In this document: piece after piece, positions 27,043 through 34,801 of the stretch | Layout: every line of letters begins with the position of its first letter | How positions within the stretch are numbered: the first letter of the stretch is position 1 | Assembly (NCBI GenBank): GCA_041589175.1 | Contig: JBFHWF010000004.1 | Location: 1-64,000 of the forward strand | DNA from: SZUA-229 sp041589175 | GTDB lineage: Bacteria > Pseudomonadota > Gammaproteobacteria > SZUA-229 | DNA: 64,000 bases | Reading direction: 5' to 3' | Made by a program: the position numbers and the translations under genes | The notes under the pieces: generated by a model | Database searches by the model: none | What the model saw: the letters and a program-made list of their open reading frames with translations, nothing else | Told to the model about the DNA's origin: nothing

Positions 27043-27441
27043 TTACACCTGGTGTTCTGGTGGAATCACCACCTGCATTTCGGCAGATTTCCATGCCGCC
27101 ATGCCGCCATTGATATTCACAATGTTCTTAAAGCCCATCTGCTGTAGCGTACTTGCTGCCATCGCCGAACGACCCGACGTTGCACAGAAGGTCAGCCATT
27201 TCTTGTCACGATCCTGCATATGGGTGTTTCGCCCTGCATACTGTTTATCACAGGCCGCTTCTACCAAACCGCGAGGCAGATTAAATGCACCGTCGATCGT
27301 GCCCGCATGGTATTCCGCAGGTTCGCGCACATCCAGCACCTGATAACCTTGATCCAGCAGGGCAACAACTTCACTCACATCCACTTCCTTGATCTGGGAC
27401 TTGGCTTCCTTAACAAAGTCCATCAGGGTTTTTTCACTCAT
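27043..27441 (-). CDS. Single-domain rhodanese
   Basis: A 132-residue rhodanese (sulfurtransferase) domain with VLDVREPAEYHAGTIDGAFNLP and active-site loop FCATSGRSA, whose Cys would carry a persulfide. There is no signal peptide, so it is cytosolic. The loop of six residues fits a sulfur-transfer rather than phosphatase-like member. It is the last gene of a leftward series after the DUF2914 gene and ends at a terminator in aroE. Start ATG 27441 has GAGAGAAG upstream. Confidence 0.87.
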   Translation of the reverse strand: MSEKTLMDFVKEAKSQIKEVDVSEVVALLDQGYQVLDVREPAEYHAGTIDGAFNLPRGLVEAACDKQYAGRNTHMQDRDKKWLTFCATSGRSAMAASTLQQMGFKNIVNINGGMAAWKSAEMQVVIPPEHQV

Positions 27442-27452
27442 AAACACTTCTC

Positions 27453-27875
27453 TCAGCTTTGATTAGGCGATGCACCAGCCGATAACTCGGGCATCGCATG
27501 AACATATTCGAACTGTTGTTGCTCCAGGATATTTCCACCTTCATCCAGCACGGAAACTGTCCAGATACCCGTCCACCTCGACATCATATTTTTACTGGAC
27601 CAGGTACGCCAGCGATCGGCATCCACCTGAAACGAAACTTCAGCCATGAGCTGGCCGTTATACTCCCAACGATGGGTAATAGCATGCCCGGCCAGGCCAA
27701 TCAGTTCGGTGAAGTAGTATACCCGACTGGTATCGTTTTCGATCTGTTGCTGATCGGAAACCGGCTCTTTATTTTCTATTGCCGTAGTAAAAACGCTGCG
27801 TCCGACACCGATCTCTGCCTGTACCATCTGGCTCGCCAGTGTCATCGTCAACATGACAACTAAGTGTGCTTTCAT
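27453..27875 (-). CDS. DUF2914-domain exported protein
   Basis: A 140-residue protein with a signal peptide (MKAHLVVMLTMTLASQMVQAE). The mature part includes VYYFTELIGLAGHAITHRWEY and WTSSK/SRWTG-like segments of the DUF2914 family, which has no known function. Start 27875 follows GGGAGAGAGGAA, better than an upstream in-frame ATG. It is five bases beyond a shared region with the rhodanese gene, probably co-transcribed. Confidence 0.75.
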   Translation of the reverse strand: MKAHLVVMLTMTLASQMVQAEIGVGRSVFTTAIENKEPVSDQQQIENDTSRVYYFTELIGLAGHAITHRWEYNGQLMAEVSFQVDADRWRTWSSKNMMSRWTGIWTVSVLDEGGNILEQQQFEYVHAMPELSAGASPNQS

Positions 27876-27899
27876 CTTCCTCTCTCCCTTACCCATTAG

Positions 27900-27926
27900 C
27901 CCGGCTTAGGCCGGGTTCTTTTATAT
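27900..27926 (+). terminator. Hairpin with T-rich tail in the gap before DUF2914
   Basis: CCCGGC (27900-27905) pairs with GCCGGG (27910-27915) across a TTAG loop, and the + strand continues TTCTTTTATATTTTT. No + strand gene ends just upstream, so this may instead be a leader or processing hairpin on the minus-strand transcript. Confidence 0.35.
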
Positions 27927-27938
27927 TTTTGCGACGCT

Positions 27939-28475
27939 TTATGCTTCCGCAAGATACTCGTCTTTGAGCTTCACATAATGCTGTGCCGAGTACTGCAGAA
28001 AATCTTTTTCCTTCTGGCTTAATTCCCTCACCTGCCGTGCAGGAGAGCCCAGATACAGGTATCCACCTTCAAGCACCTTACCCGGTGATACCACGCTACC
28101 CGCACCGACCATGGCACCTTTCTGTATAACCGCACCGTCGAGAACCACACTGCCCATGCCGATTAACACTTCATCTTCAATCGTGCAGGCATGAATCACG
28201 GCACCATGTCCGATGGTGACATCGGCACCGATGCTCAGAGGGAAGCCCTCAGGACTCAATGGACCGCTATGAGTGACATGAAGCACGGAACCATCCTGCA
28301 CATTGGTACGTGCTCCGATGCGAATAAAATTCACATCACCTCGGATCGCCACCATAGGCCAGACGGAAACATCATCACCCAGCACCACGTCACCAATGAC
28401 GGTCGCCATTGGATCTATATAACAACGCTGCCCCAGTGTAGGCGTGATGTTTTTGAATGAACGAATTGAAGGCAT
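27939..28475 (-). CDS. Gamma-carbonic-anhydrase-family protein (YrdA-like)
   Basis: A 178-residue left-handed beta-helix protein built from hexapeptide repeats (MATVIGDVVLGDDVSVWPM, IRIGARTNVQDGSVLHVTH, TIGHGAVIHACTIEDEVLIGMG). The His residues of the metal site fall at the expected places. The family binds zinc or iron and may hydrate CO2, but the physiological role of YrdA-type members is unclear. It is in the leftward group that also holds the rhodanese and DUF2914 genes. Confidence 0.88.
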   Translation of the reverse strand: MPSIRSFKNITPTLGQRCYIDPMATVIGDVVLGDDVSVWPMVAIRGDVNFIRIGARTNVQDGSVLHVTHSGPLSPEGFPLSIGADVTIGHGAVIHACTIEDEVLIGMGSVVLDGAVIQKGAMVGAGSVVSPGKVLEGGYLYLGSPARQVRELSQKEKDFLQYSAQHYVKLKDEYLAEA

Positions 28476-28528
28476 CGAGTCTGATTTCCTGTTAACCTGA
28501 AAAACGGTGTCTATTTATTAGATTCAGG

Positions 28529-28909
28529 CTACACCGATTTTAAGGCACTATCAATCACCCGCATGAGTGCCTCGGGCGTATCCAGTGAGGCAATCTGCTC
28601 GGCATCGATAAGACACTCGAACTCACCTTCTCGCTCAATAAAAACCGCCGGAAAACGATCTGTACTACGCCCGGTTTGCTGTATAAATTCATCGCGATGC
28701 AGGAAGCGCATATCGATAGACTGATGTGATAGATAATCCAGCCATGACTGGCGCACTTTGAACAGCCCATGGGTTAATTTACATAGCTGGCACTGATAGG
28801 TGTCCGGCGACAACGCCTTATGGGCAATATCTGCGAGAAGGTTAAATACACCACTATCGGCGTTGTAAACAAAGACCAGCCGCTGTGTATTGGCAACCGA
28901 CCCATTCAT
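28529..28909 (-). CDS. Unknown protein with YNADSG and CxLC-type motifs
   Basis: A 126-residue soluble protein. The opening LVFVYNADSGVFNLLADIAH and the following YQCQLCKLTHG suggest a thiol-containing fold related to small thioredoxin-like or DCC-type proteins; a central DRFPAVFIE resembles the substrate-binding cis-Pro region of such folds. I do not recognise a named family with certainty. Its ATG overlaps the ArsR-rhodanese stop by four bases, so it is coupled to that gene and to the organoarsenical locus regulator. Confidence 0.6.
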   Translation of the reverse strand: MNGSVANTQRLVFVYNADSGVFNLLADIAHKALSPDTYQCQLCKLTHGLFKVRQSWLDYLSHQSIDMRFLHRDEFIQQTGRSTDRFPAVFIEREGEFECLIDAEQIASLDTPEALMRVIDSALKSV

Positions 28910-29562
28910 GTTTCATCATCCACCGGATACCCCGCACTCTTCCATTCGGGGAAACCGTCTTCGAGGCGACTGGCTTCAACACCACGCTCGCGCAGTAGCT
29001 GTACCGCATCATAGGAAAAAACACAGTGTGGTCCACGACAATACGCTACCACCTGCTGATCGGGATCGAGGGCATCGAGACGCTGCTCCAGCTCATCTGG
29101 CGGTATATTGATAGCACCCGGCAAGTGGCCTGCCTCAAATTCTTCTTCCGGTCGCACATCAATCACGGTGACCAGACCCTCTCGCACCCGTTGCAACAGC
29201 TCTTCCCGCTGTACTGGCTCCATGGTGTCCTTGGCAGTCAGGTTAAGATTAACCAGATGATTGACCTCTGCCAGCTGCTGCTCCGAGACCTTCCTCAGCA
29301 CCCGCATCAGCTCGACGACTTCGTCGCTGGCGATCTGATAATACACCTTAAGGCCCCGCTTATGACTCTGAACCAGCCCGGCCTGCCGCAGTTGTTGCAG
29401 GTGCTGAGACGTGTTGGCAACACTCAGGCCGGAAATTTTCGCAAGGTCATCCACACTTCGCTCGGCCTGCGCCAGATATTCCAGCATCTGCAAACGATTA
29501 CCATGACTAAGCGCCTTACCGACACGGGCAAACTGGCTGAACAGGTCCTGTTTAAAACTCAT
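28906..29562 (-). CDS. ArsR-family regulator fused to a rhodanese domain
   Basis: A 218-residue fusion. Residues 1-100 form an ArsR winged helix (VDDLAKISGLSVANTSQHLQQLRQAGLV). Residues 120-215 are a rhodanese (VIDVRPEEEFEAGHLPGAINIP) with active-site loop AYCRGPHCVFS. The DNA-binding part has no cysteine and lacks the CVC-type arsenic/metal site of ArsR/SmtB, so the only two cysteines are in the rhodanese loop; control by thiol, persulfide or arsenic binding there is an inference. It is divergently transcribed from the arsenic methylation/ArsS operon, with a shared operator-like inverted repeat. Confidence 0.85.
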   Translation of the reverse strand: MSFKQDLFSQFARVGKALSHGNRLQMLEYLAQAERSVDDLAKISGLSVANTSQHLQQLRQAGLVQSHKRGLKVYYQIASDEVVELMRVLRKVSEQQLAEVNHLVNLNLTAKDTMEPVQREELLQRVREGLVTVIDVRPEEEFEAGHLPGAINIPPDELEQRLDALDPDQQVVAYCRGPHCVFSYDAVQLLRERGVEASRLEDGFPEWKSAGYPVDDET

Positions 29563-29629
29563 CTTTATATCGATCCCCTCTGGTACCTCAATTTTAAGCC
29601 TTGACTCGGGCTTTGCCTATGACTATTCT

Positions 29630-29655
29630 ACTATTCAATTATTCAATTGAATAGT
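29630..29655. promoter_or_regulatory. Operator-like inverted repeat between arsR and the operon
   Basis: ACTATTCAAT (29630-29639) and its exact complement ATTGAATAGT (29646-29655) flank a six-base spacer, giving 10-base arms. A nested 14-base perfect palindrome, TATTCAATTGAATA, lies at 29640-29653. The site is 68 bases from the regulator start and overlaps a possible -35 of the rightward operon (TATTAT at 29657-29662 as -10). It fits ArsR binding and control of both directions. Confidence 0.6.
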
Positions 29656-29753
29656 GTATTATATTTGAATGCGTCGGTTGAATTTTCAGGGTTGATACTG
29701 TCTCACCAGAAACATTCATCCGAGCAACAATTGAATTCAAGCGGAACCACTCT

Positions 29754-30635
29754 ATGCTGGAACAGTTTATTATCGAAAACGAGAGCAACCTCAGAATGGG
29801 GGTATTCCTCGGCATGCTGGTGCTTATGGGCCTGTGGGAGGTGCTGGCACCTCGCCGTGAACGCCGCTTATCTCGTCTGCTGCGCTGGAGCAATAATCTG
29901 GGTCTGGTAGTCCTCAACAGCACCCTGCTTCGCCTCCTGTTTCCTGCAGCCGCCGTCGGGATGGCGATGTTTGCCCAGCAGCACGGCTGGGGGCTATTCA
30001 ACTGGCTGAACTGGCCTCACCTGCTGGAAGTCGTACTGGCGATTGTTATCCTTGACCTGGTGATTTACCTGCAACATGTACTGGTACATGCGGTACCGCT
30101 ACTCTGGCGACTTCACCGAGTTCACCACGCCGACCCGGACTACGATGTCACCACTGGCATACGCTTTCACCCGATTGAGATCATTGTATCCATGCTCATC
30201 AAGTTCGCAGCCATTGCAGCGCTTGGCCCTGCCGTGCTGGCGGTGATTATTTTCGAAGTACTGCTAAATGGTATGGCCATGTTCAACCATGGCAATGTGC
30301 GCTTACCTCGGCGCCTTGACCAGGTGCTGCGCCTGTTTGTGGTAACACCAGACATGCACCGTGTACATCACTCAATTGAAGACGATGAAACCAATAGCAA
30401 TTTTGGTTTTAACCTGAGCCTGTGGGACCGACTGTTCGGTACCTATCGTGCCCAGCCCCGTAAGGGCCATGTCGATATGCAGATTGGCATCCGTCAGTTT
30501 GACCAGCCTCGACAGGTGAGCTGGCTATCCGGCCTGTTGATACTCCCCTTCCTTGGACGCAGCGACGGGTACGCCATCAATCGCAGAAACTGGGCTGGTA
30601 AAGATGCGGAAACAGGAGAGACACACCATGAATAA
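29754..30635 (+). CDS. Sterol desaturase / fatty acid hydroxylase family membrane protein
   Basis: A 293-residue integral membrane di-iron enzyme family member. It has several hydrophobic segments and the clustered His motifs of the superfamily: LHRVHHADPDYD, TGIRFHPIE, FNHGNVRLP and DMHRVHHSIEDD. These enzymes use O2 to hydroxylate or desaturate lipids, sterols or alkylglycerols; the substrate here is unknown. It is the first gene of the rightward operon, and its 3' end overlaps the next gene by eight bases. In this setting it may modify the lipid part of an arsenolipid, but that is inference. Confidence 0.87.
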   Translation: MLEQFIIENESNLRMGVFLGMLVLMGLWEVLAPRRERRLSRLLRWSNNLGLVVLNSTLLRLLFPAAAVGMAMFAQQHGWGLFNWLNWPHLLEVVLAIVILDLVIYLQHVLVHAVPLLWRLHRVHHADPDYDVTTGIRFHPIEIIVSMLIKFAAIAALGPAVLAVIIFEVLLNGMAMFNHGNVRLPRRLDQVLRLFVVTPDMHRVHHSIEDDETNSNFGFNLSLWDRLFGTYRAQPRKGHVDMQIGIRQFDQPRQVSWLSGLLILPFLGRSDGYAINRRNWAGKDAETGETHHE

Positions 30636-31593
30636 GCTAGCACTCCGGCTCCTGCTGCTCAGTGCATTACTACTGTTGATTGCACTAGGTTTTATCTATC
30701 GAGAACATATCGAACTTTCCGACATAACGTCGCAGGTCGAACAGGCCGGTGCAATAGCACCCGCTATCTTTATACTGATTTATATTGGCAGTACCGTACT
30801 TTTTCTTCCCGGTTCAATTTTAACGCTGCTTGGCGGTGCAATGTTTGGGCCGGTACTGGGCACCCTTTACAGTCTCTGTGGTGCAACACTGGGCGCCATA
30901 CTGGCTTTTATCATTGCTCGCTATCTGGCCTCTGACTGGGTAAGCCGTAAATCACAAGGACGCCTTAAGCAGCTTATCAGTGGCGTCGAGAATGAGGGCT
31001 GGCGCTTTGTGGCATTTACTCGCCTGGTTCCATTATTTCCTTTTAACCTGCTGAATTATGCACTGGGCTTAACTCGAATTCGCCTGCTGGACTACAGTAT
31101 CGCCACATTTATTTTTATGCTGCCCGGTGCAGCTGCCTATACCTATCTGGGTTATATGGGCAGAGAACTGGCCACTGGAGGTGAGGACATGATCCAGAAA
31201 ATACTACTCGGCCTTGCACTGCTCGCCTGTGTTGCATTTTTGCCACGTTTTATCAGCCAGCTGAGGCGGGTTGATATGCTAGATGTACAATCCCTTAGAC
31301 AGCAACTGAAAGACTCGCCCGATATGCTGTTACTGGATGTACGCACGGAAGCCGATTACCATGGCGAACAGGGGCATATTGAACAGTCGGTTCTGATTCC
31401 CCTTGAAGAACTCGCCACCAGCACTGACTCGATAGAACACTATCGAGACAAACCGGTCGTCACGATTTGCCGAACAGATCGGCGCTCTTCAGAAGCAGCC
31501 CGGTTATTAAAAAACCTTGGTTTTAGACAGGTGCAGGTTACACGTAGGGGCATGACAGACTGGATTGCAAACGGCTACCCTGTCACTCGATAA
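30628..31593 (+). CDS. TVP38/DedA-type membrane protein with C-terminal rhodanese domain
   Basis: A 321-residue fusion. Residues 1-210 are a TVP38/TMEM64 (SNARE-associated, DedA-like) domain with the motif GGAMFGPVLGTLYSL and RLVPLFPFNLLNYALGLTR. Residues 220-321 are a rhodanese with LLDVRTEADYHGEQGHIEQS and loop TICRTDRRSS. The start at 30628 is preferred because GGAGAGA lies upstream and it matches the family N terminus; it overlaps the previous gene by eight bases. It could move or bind a sulfur, phospholipid or arsenic species at the membrane. Function unknown. Confidence 0.82.
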   Translation: MNKLALRLLLLSALLLLIALGFIYREHIELSDITSQVEQAGAIAPAIFILIYIGSTVLFLPGSILTLLGGAMFGPVLGTLYSLCGATLGAILAFIIARYLASDWVSRKSQGRLKQLISGVENEGWRFVAFTRLVPLFPFNLLNYALGLTRIRLLDYSIATFIFMLPGAAAYTYLGYMGRELATGGEDMIQKILLGLALLACVAFLPRFISQLRRVDMLDVQSLRQQLKDSPDMLLLDVRTEADYHGEQGHIEQSVLIPLEELATSTDSIEHYRDKPVVTICRTDRRSSEAARLLKNLGFRQVQVTRRGMTDWIANGYPVTR

Positions 31594-31633
31594 TTTCCAG
31601 ATCAGCAGACGCTCAGAAAAAAGTAAAAACATT

Positions 31634-32596
31634 ATGCGCGATACCAAACCACTGCTACTAAAAAGCAACTTCCCCACGTTACATCGTGGGCGGATCGATA
31701 CACTTCAGCTTAACCTGGGTTACACCTGTAACCAGCGATGCCTGCATTGCCATGTTAATGCAGGGCCCACACGACACGAACAGATGTCGCGAAAAACAAT
31801 GCAGGACATACTGGAATATGCAGAACAGAATGCCATAAAGCAGTTTGATCTAACCGGAGGAGCCCCCGAACTTAACAGTGAATTTCGCTGGCTGGTACAG
31901 CAGGCCTGGGAACGCAATATTCATATCATCGATCGCTGCAACCTGACCATACTCTCAGAGCCTGGCCAGCATACGCTAGCTAACTTTCTTGCACTGCATC
32001 AGGTGGAAATCGTGGCTTCACTGCCCTGTTACAGCGAAGACAATGTAGACAAACAACGGGGCAAGGGTGTTTTTAATCGCAGTATCGAAGGTATTAAAGC
32101 ACTCAACGCACTGGGCTATGGCAGAGCAGGTTCGGGCCTGGTCATTAATCTCATGTATAACCCGGCGGGACCGTTTCTACCTCCGGCCCAGCAACAACTG
32201 GAAGCTGACTATAGAGAGAAGCTCAAACAGGAGTATGGCCTTGTCTTCAATCATCTGTATACCCTGACAAATATGCCAATTATGCGCTTTGGCAGCACCT
32301 TACTGAGCCATGGTGAGTTCGAGGACTATATAGCCCTACTGAAACAATCTCATAATCCTGAAAATCTCGATACCGTAATGTGCAGAAACCTTATCAGTAT
32401 TGACTGGCAAGGCTATGTCTATGATTGTGATTTTAATCAGATGCTCGACATGCCAAGCCAGTGTTCAACATCCGAGCGTACACATATTTCACAGCTAAAC
32501 CCTGATACACTGACTGATAGCCCCGTTCAGGTTGCTGATCACTGTTATGGATGCACAGCCGGCTGCGGCTCAAGCTGTGGTGGCGCACTGAGTTAA
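31634..32596 (+). CDS. arsS: ArsS-type radical SAM protein (arsenosugar biosynthesis)
   Basis: A 320-residue protein with the radical SAM [4Fe-4S] motif CNQRCLHC near residue 37 and a C-terminal Cys-rich domain ending in CYGCTAGCGSSCGG. This matches the rSAM/selenodomain family; ArsS of this group attaches a 5'-deoxyadenosyl group to dimethylarsenite as a step of arsenosugar formation. No TGA occurs in the C-terminal motif, so the all-cysteine version is encoded. The start 31634 (MRDTKP) is favoured over an upstream ATG that overlaps the previous gene. It sits with ArsM and two transferases, which supports this role. Confidence 0.85.
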   Translation: MRDTKPLLLKSNFPTLHRGRIDTLQLNLGYTCNQRCLHCHVNAGPTRHEQMSRKTMQDILEYAEQNAIKQFDLTGGAPELNSEFRWLVQQAWERNIHIIDRCNLTILSEPGQHTLANFLALHQVEIVASLPCYSEDNVDKQRGKGVFNRSIEGIKALNALGYGRAGSGLVINLMYNPAGPFLPPAQQQLEADYREKLKQEYGLVFNHLYTLTNMPIMRFGSTLLSHGEFEDYIALLKQSHNPENLDTVMCRNLISIDWQGYVYDCDFNQMLDMPSQCSTSERTHISQLNPDTLTDSPVQVADHCYGCTAGCGSSCGGALS

Positions 32597-32598
32597 GT

Positions 32599-33303
32599 AT
32601 GAAATCTGCTCGCATATCATTCATTATCCCCTGCCTAAATGAGGCTGGGCATATTGTAAGCACGCTAACGCCGCTTCAACGACTGCGCAAATCAGGACAT
32701 GAAATTATCCTGGTTGATGGTGGCAGCCATGACAAGACCACTGAACTCGCCAGCACGCTAGTCGATACACTTATTACCAGTCACACAGGCCGAGCAAAGC
32801 AGATGAATGCCGGTGCCGCTGAAGCCAGTGGTGATATCTTATGTTTTGTGCATGCGGATACGCTGTGCCCTGATAATATCGATCAACTCCTGAGCCGAGA
32901 TCTTTGCCAGTCCAGAAATGTCTGGGGGCGATTCGATATTCGTTTGAGTAGTAATCGCAAGGTGTTCCGGATCATCGAATGGTTTATAAACAAACGTTCC
33001 TGCCTGACTGGGATTGCCACTGGCGATCAGGGCATATTCATATGTCGCAACATATTTAAACGTATTAATGGTTATGCCGACATTCCACTCATGGAAGACA
33101 TCGAGATCAGCAAACGACTCCGTAGAATTTCTGCTCCGCTCTGTATCAGACATCACAAGCTAGTCACCTCCAGCCGTCGCTGGGAATCCAGGGGCATTCT
33201 GAGAACCGTATTACTCATGTGGTCACTCCGTCTGCGATATTTTTTTGGCGAATCAGAGCATGCTCTGGCACAGGCTTACCAGAATCATGGCACACAAAAA
33301 TAA
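32599..33303 (+). CDS. Glycosyltransferase family 2 protein, rSAM/selenodomain-associated (TIGR04283-type)
   Basis: A 234-residue GT-A fold protein with the N-terminal FIIPCLNEAGHI, the VDGGSHDKT and the DXD-like HADTLCP (near residue 80) that binds a nucleotide sugar and metal. The family is typically found next to ArsS-like radical SAM genes. It would add a glycosyl group, perhaps to an arsenosugar or lipid; the substrate is unproven. Starts two bases after arsS, so translation is coupled. Confidence 0.85.
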   Translation: MKSARISFIIPCLNEAGHIVSTLTPLQRLRKSGHEIILVDGGSHDKTTELASTLVDTLITSHTGRAKQMNAGAAEASGDILCFVHADTLCPDNIDQLLSRDLCQSRNVWGRFDIRLSSNRKVFRIIEWFINKRSCLTGIATGDQGIFICRNIFKRINGYADIPLMEDIEISKRLRRISAPLCIRHHKLVTSSRRWESRGILRTVLLMWSLRLRYFFGESEHALAQAYQNHGTQK

Positions 33304-34021
33304 ACAACACCTCATACTGTTTGCTCGAGCACCAGAGCCTGGCAAGTGCAAGACTCGACTGATTCCCCTGCTCGGCAAAAATGGTGCTGCCGAATTACAT
33401 CGCAAATTAATTACTCACTGCCTGCAGCAAATCGCGACCTTAGAAGACACCGACATAAGCCTGTATATTGATGAGCAGCCTGAGCACCCGTTTTTCCGTG
33501 AAATACAGCAACAACATCCTGTTACAGTTAAACAACAGCAGGGATTCGACCTGGGTGAACGCATGTATATTGCCATGCGCGATTCCCTGAAATCCTATGA
33601 CAAATGTGTTTTAATCGGCAGTGACTGTCCGGAGATGAATGCCGACTACATCAACCAGGCATTTACAAAGCTCGACGATCATGATCAGGTGCTTGGACCC
33701 GCGAGCGATGGTGGCTACGTCCTGATCGGCCTGCAGAAAATCAATCGCATGCTTTTCCAGAACGTTAACTGGAGCCATGAAACCGTGTTGCAGCAAAGTC
33801 TGTATAATAGCGAGCAAACAGGATACCGTCATACGCTGTTAACAACTCTGTGGGATATTGACGAACCACGAGATTATATTCAGCATCACAAACGCATCTG
33901 GCAACTCCTGAACACGCACAGAACCAATGGAGATTACTATGGACCACCAACAGGCCGACAAGATACGCAACCAGGTAAGAGACAGTTACAGCAAGGTCGC
34001 AGAAGCCAGCAATCAGGGTGA
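33287..34021 (+). CDS. Glycosyltransferase-like protein, rSAM/selenodomain-associated (TIGR04282-type)
   Basis: A 244-residue nucleotidyl/glycosyltransferase-like protein with FARAPEPGKCKTRL, QGFDLGERM and VLIGSDCPEMNADYI, then LGPASDGGYVLIGL. The related CofC/MobA-like fold binds nucleotides. It starts 16 bases inside the preceding gene, and its stop is 83 bases into arsM; the last 30 residues (from about NGDYYGPPTG) are Gln/Arg-rich and look like read-out of the arsM frame rather than conserved protein. Role in the pathway is inferred from position. Confidence 0.83.
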   Translation: MAHKNKQHLILFARAPEPGKCKTRLIPLLGKNGAAELHRKLITHCLQQIATLEDTDISLYIDEQPEHPFFREIQQQHPVTVKQQQGFDLGERMYIAMRDSLKSYDKCVLIGSDCPEMNADYINQAFTKLDDHDQVLGPASDGGYVLIGLQKINRMLFQNVNWSHETVLQQSLYNSEQTGYRHTLLTTLWDIDEPRDYIQHHKRIWQLLNTHRTNGDYYGPPTGRQDTQPGKRQLQQGRRSQQSG

Positions 34022-34745
34022 CTGCTGCGGCGAAGTCAGTAGCTGTTGTGGTGTTTCCGATGACTCACAGATCAATCAGCTAATTTCAACACGCCTGGGT
34101 TACAGCAGTGACGACCTCGAAAAGGTTCCCGGCGGTGCCGACATGGGACTGGGCTGTGGCAACCCCAGAGCCATTGCATCACTGCGAGAAGGTGAAGTCG
34201 TTATTGATCTTGGTTCTGGTGGCGGCTTTGATGCTTTTCTCGCTGCACATGAGGTTGGCTCTGAAGGGCATGTTATCGGGGTTGATATGACACCTCAAAT
34301 GATTAGCAAGGCCCGTAACAATGCAACTCGTGGGAACTATACACAGGTAGAATTCCGACTCGGTGAAATTGAACATCTACCTGTCGCGGACAATCATGCC
34401 GATGTCATTATCTCGAATTGCGTCATCAATTTATCCCCCGATAAGCGACAGGTTTTCAAAGAAGCTTACCGTGTATTAAAACAGGGTGGTCGACTCGCGA
34501 TCTCCGATATCGTCACCAGCGCTCCCCTGCCGGATAATATTTTAAATGACAGCCAGATGTACTCTGCCTGCATTAGTGGTGCATCCAGTATCAACACACT
34601 GGAAGAAATAATAGCTGCAGCCGGCTTCACTGAAATCATGATCACACCAAAAGATGAAAGCCGTGATTTTATCCGAGACTGGGCGCCGGGTTCTGACGTA
34701 GAAAACTATATTGTTTCAGCACATATACAGGCCATTAAAGCCTGA
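33939..34745 (+). CDS. arsM: Arsenite methyltransferase
   Basis: A 268-residue SAM-dependent methyltransferase that converts As(III) to methylated forms. Motifs are the Cys-rich GDCCGEVSSCCG near residue 28, the SAM-binding VIDLGSGGGFDAF, the VISNCVINLSPDK segment holding a conserved As-binding Cys, and ACISGAS, with another Cys. Start 33939 has GGAG six bases upstream, although the ATG 33927 is in frame. It is the last gene of the operon and supplies the dimethylarsenite substrate expected for ArsS. Confidence 0.92.
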   Translation: MDHQQADKIRNQVRDSYSKVAEASNQGDCCGEVSSCCGVSDDSQINQLISTRLGYSSDDLEKVPGGADMGLGCGNPRAIASLREGEVVIDLGSGGGFDAFLAAHEVGSEGHVIGVDMTPQMISKARNNATRGNYTQVEFRLGEIEHLPVADNHADVIISNCVINLSPDKRQVFKEAYRVLKQGGRLAISDIVTSAPLPDNILNDSQMYSACISGASSINTLEEIIAAAGFTEIMITPKDESRDFIRDWAPGSDVENYIVSAHIQAIKA

Positions 34746-34801
34746 CAGGGGTTGCCATATAAGTTAGCTGGTTCGATGCAGCTTAGTGGGCTGCGGCCTT
34801 T

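Noticed and set aside
34770..34800. Hairpin GCAGC...GCTGC after arsM
   Set aside because: The stem is only five bases and the T run is short and offset, too weak for a terminator call.
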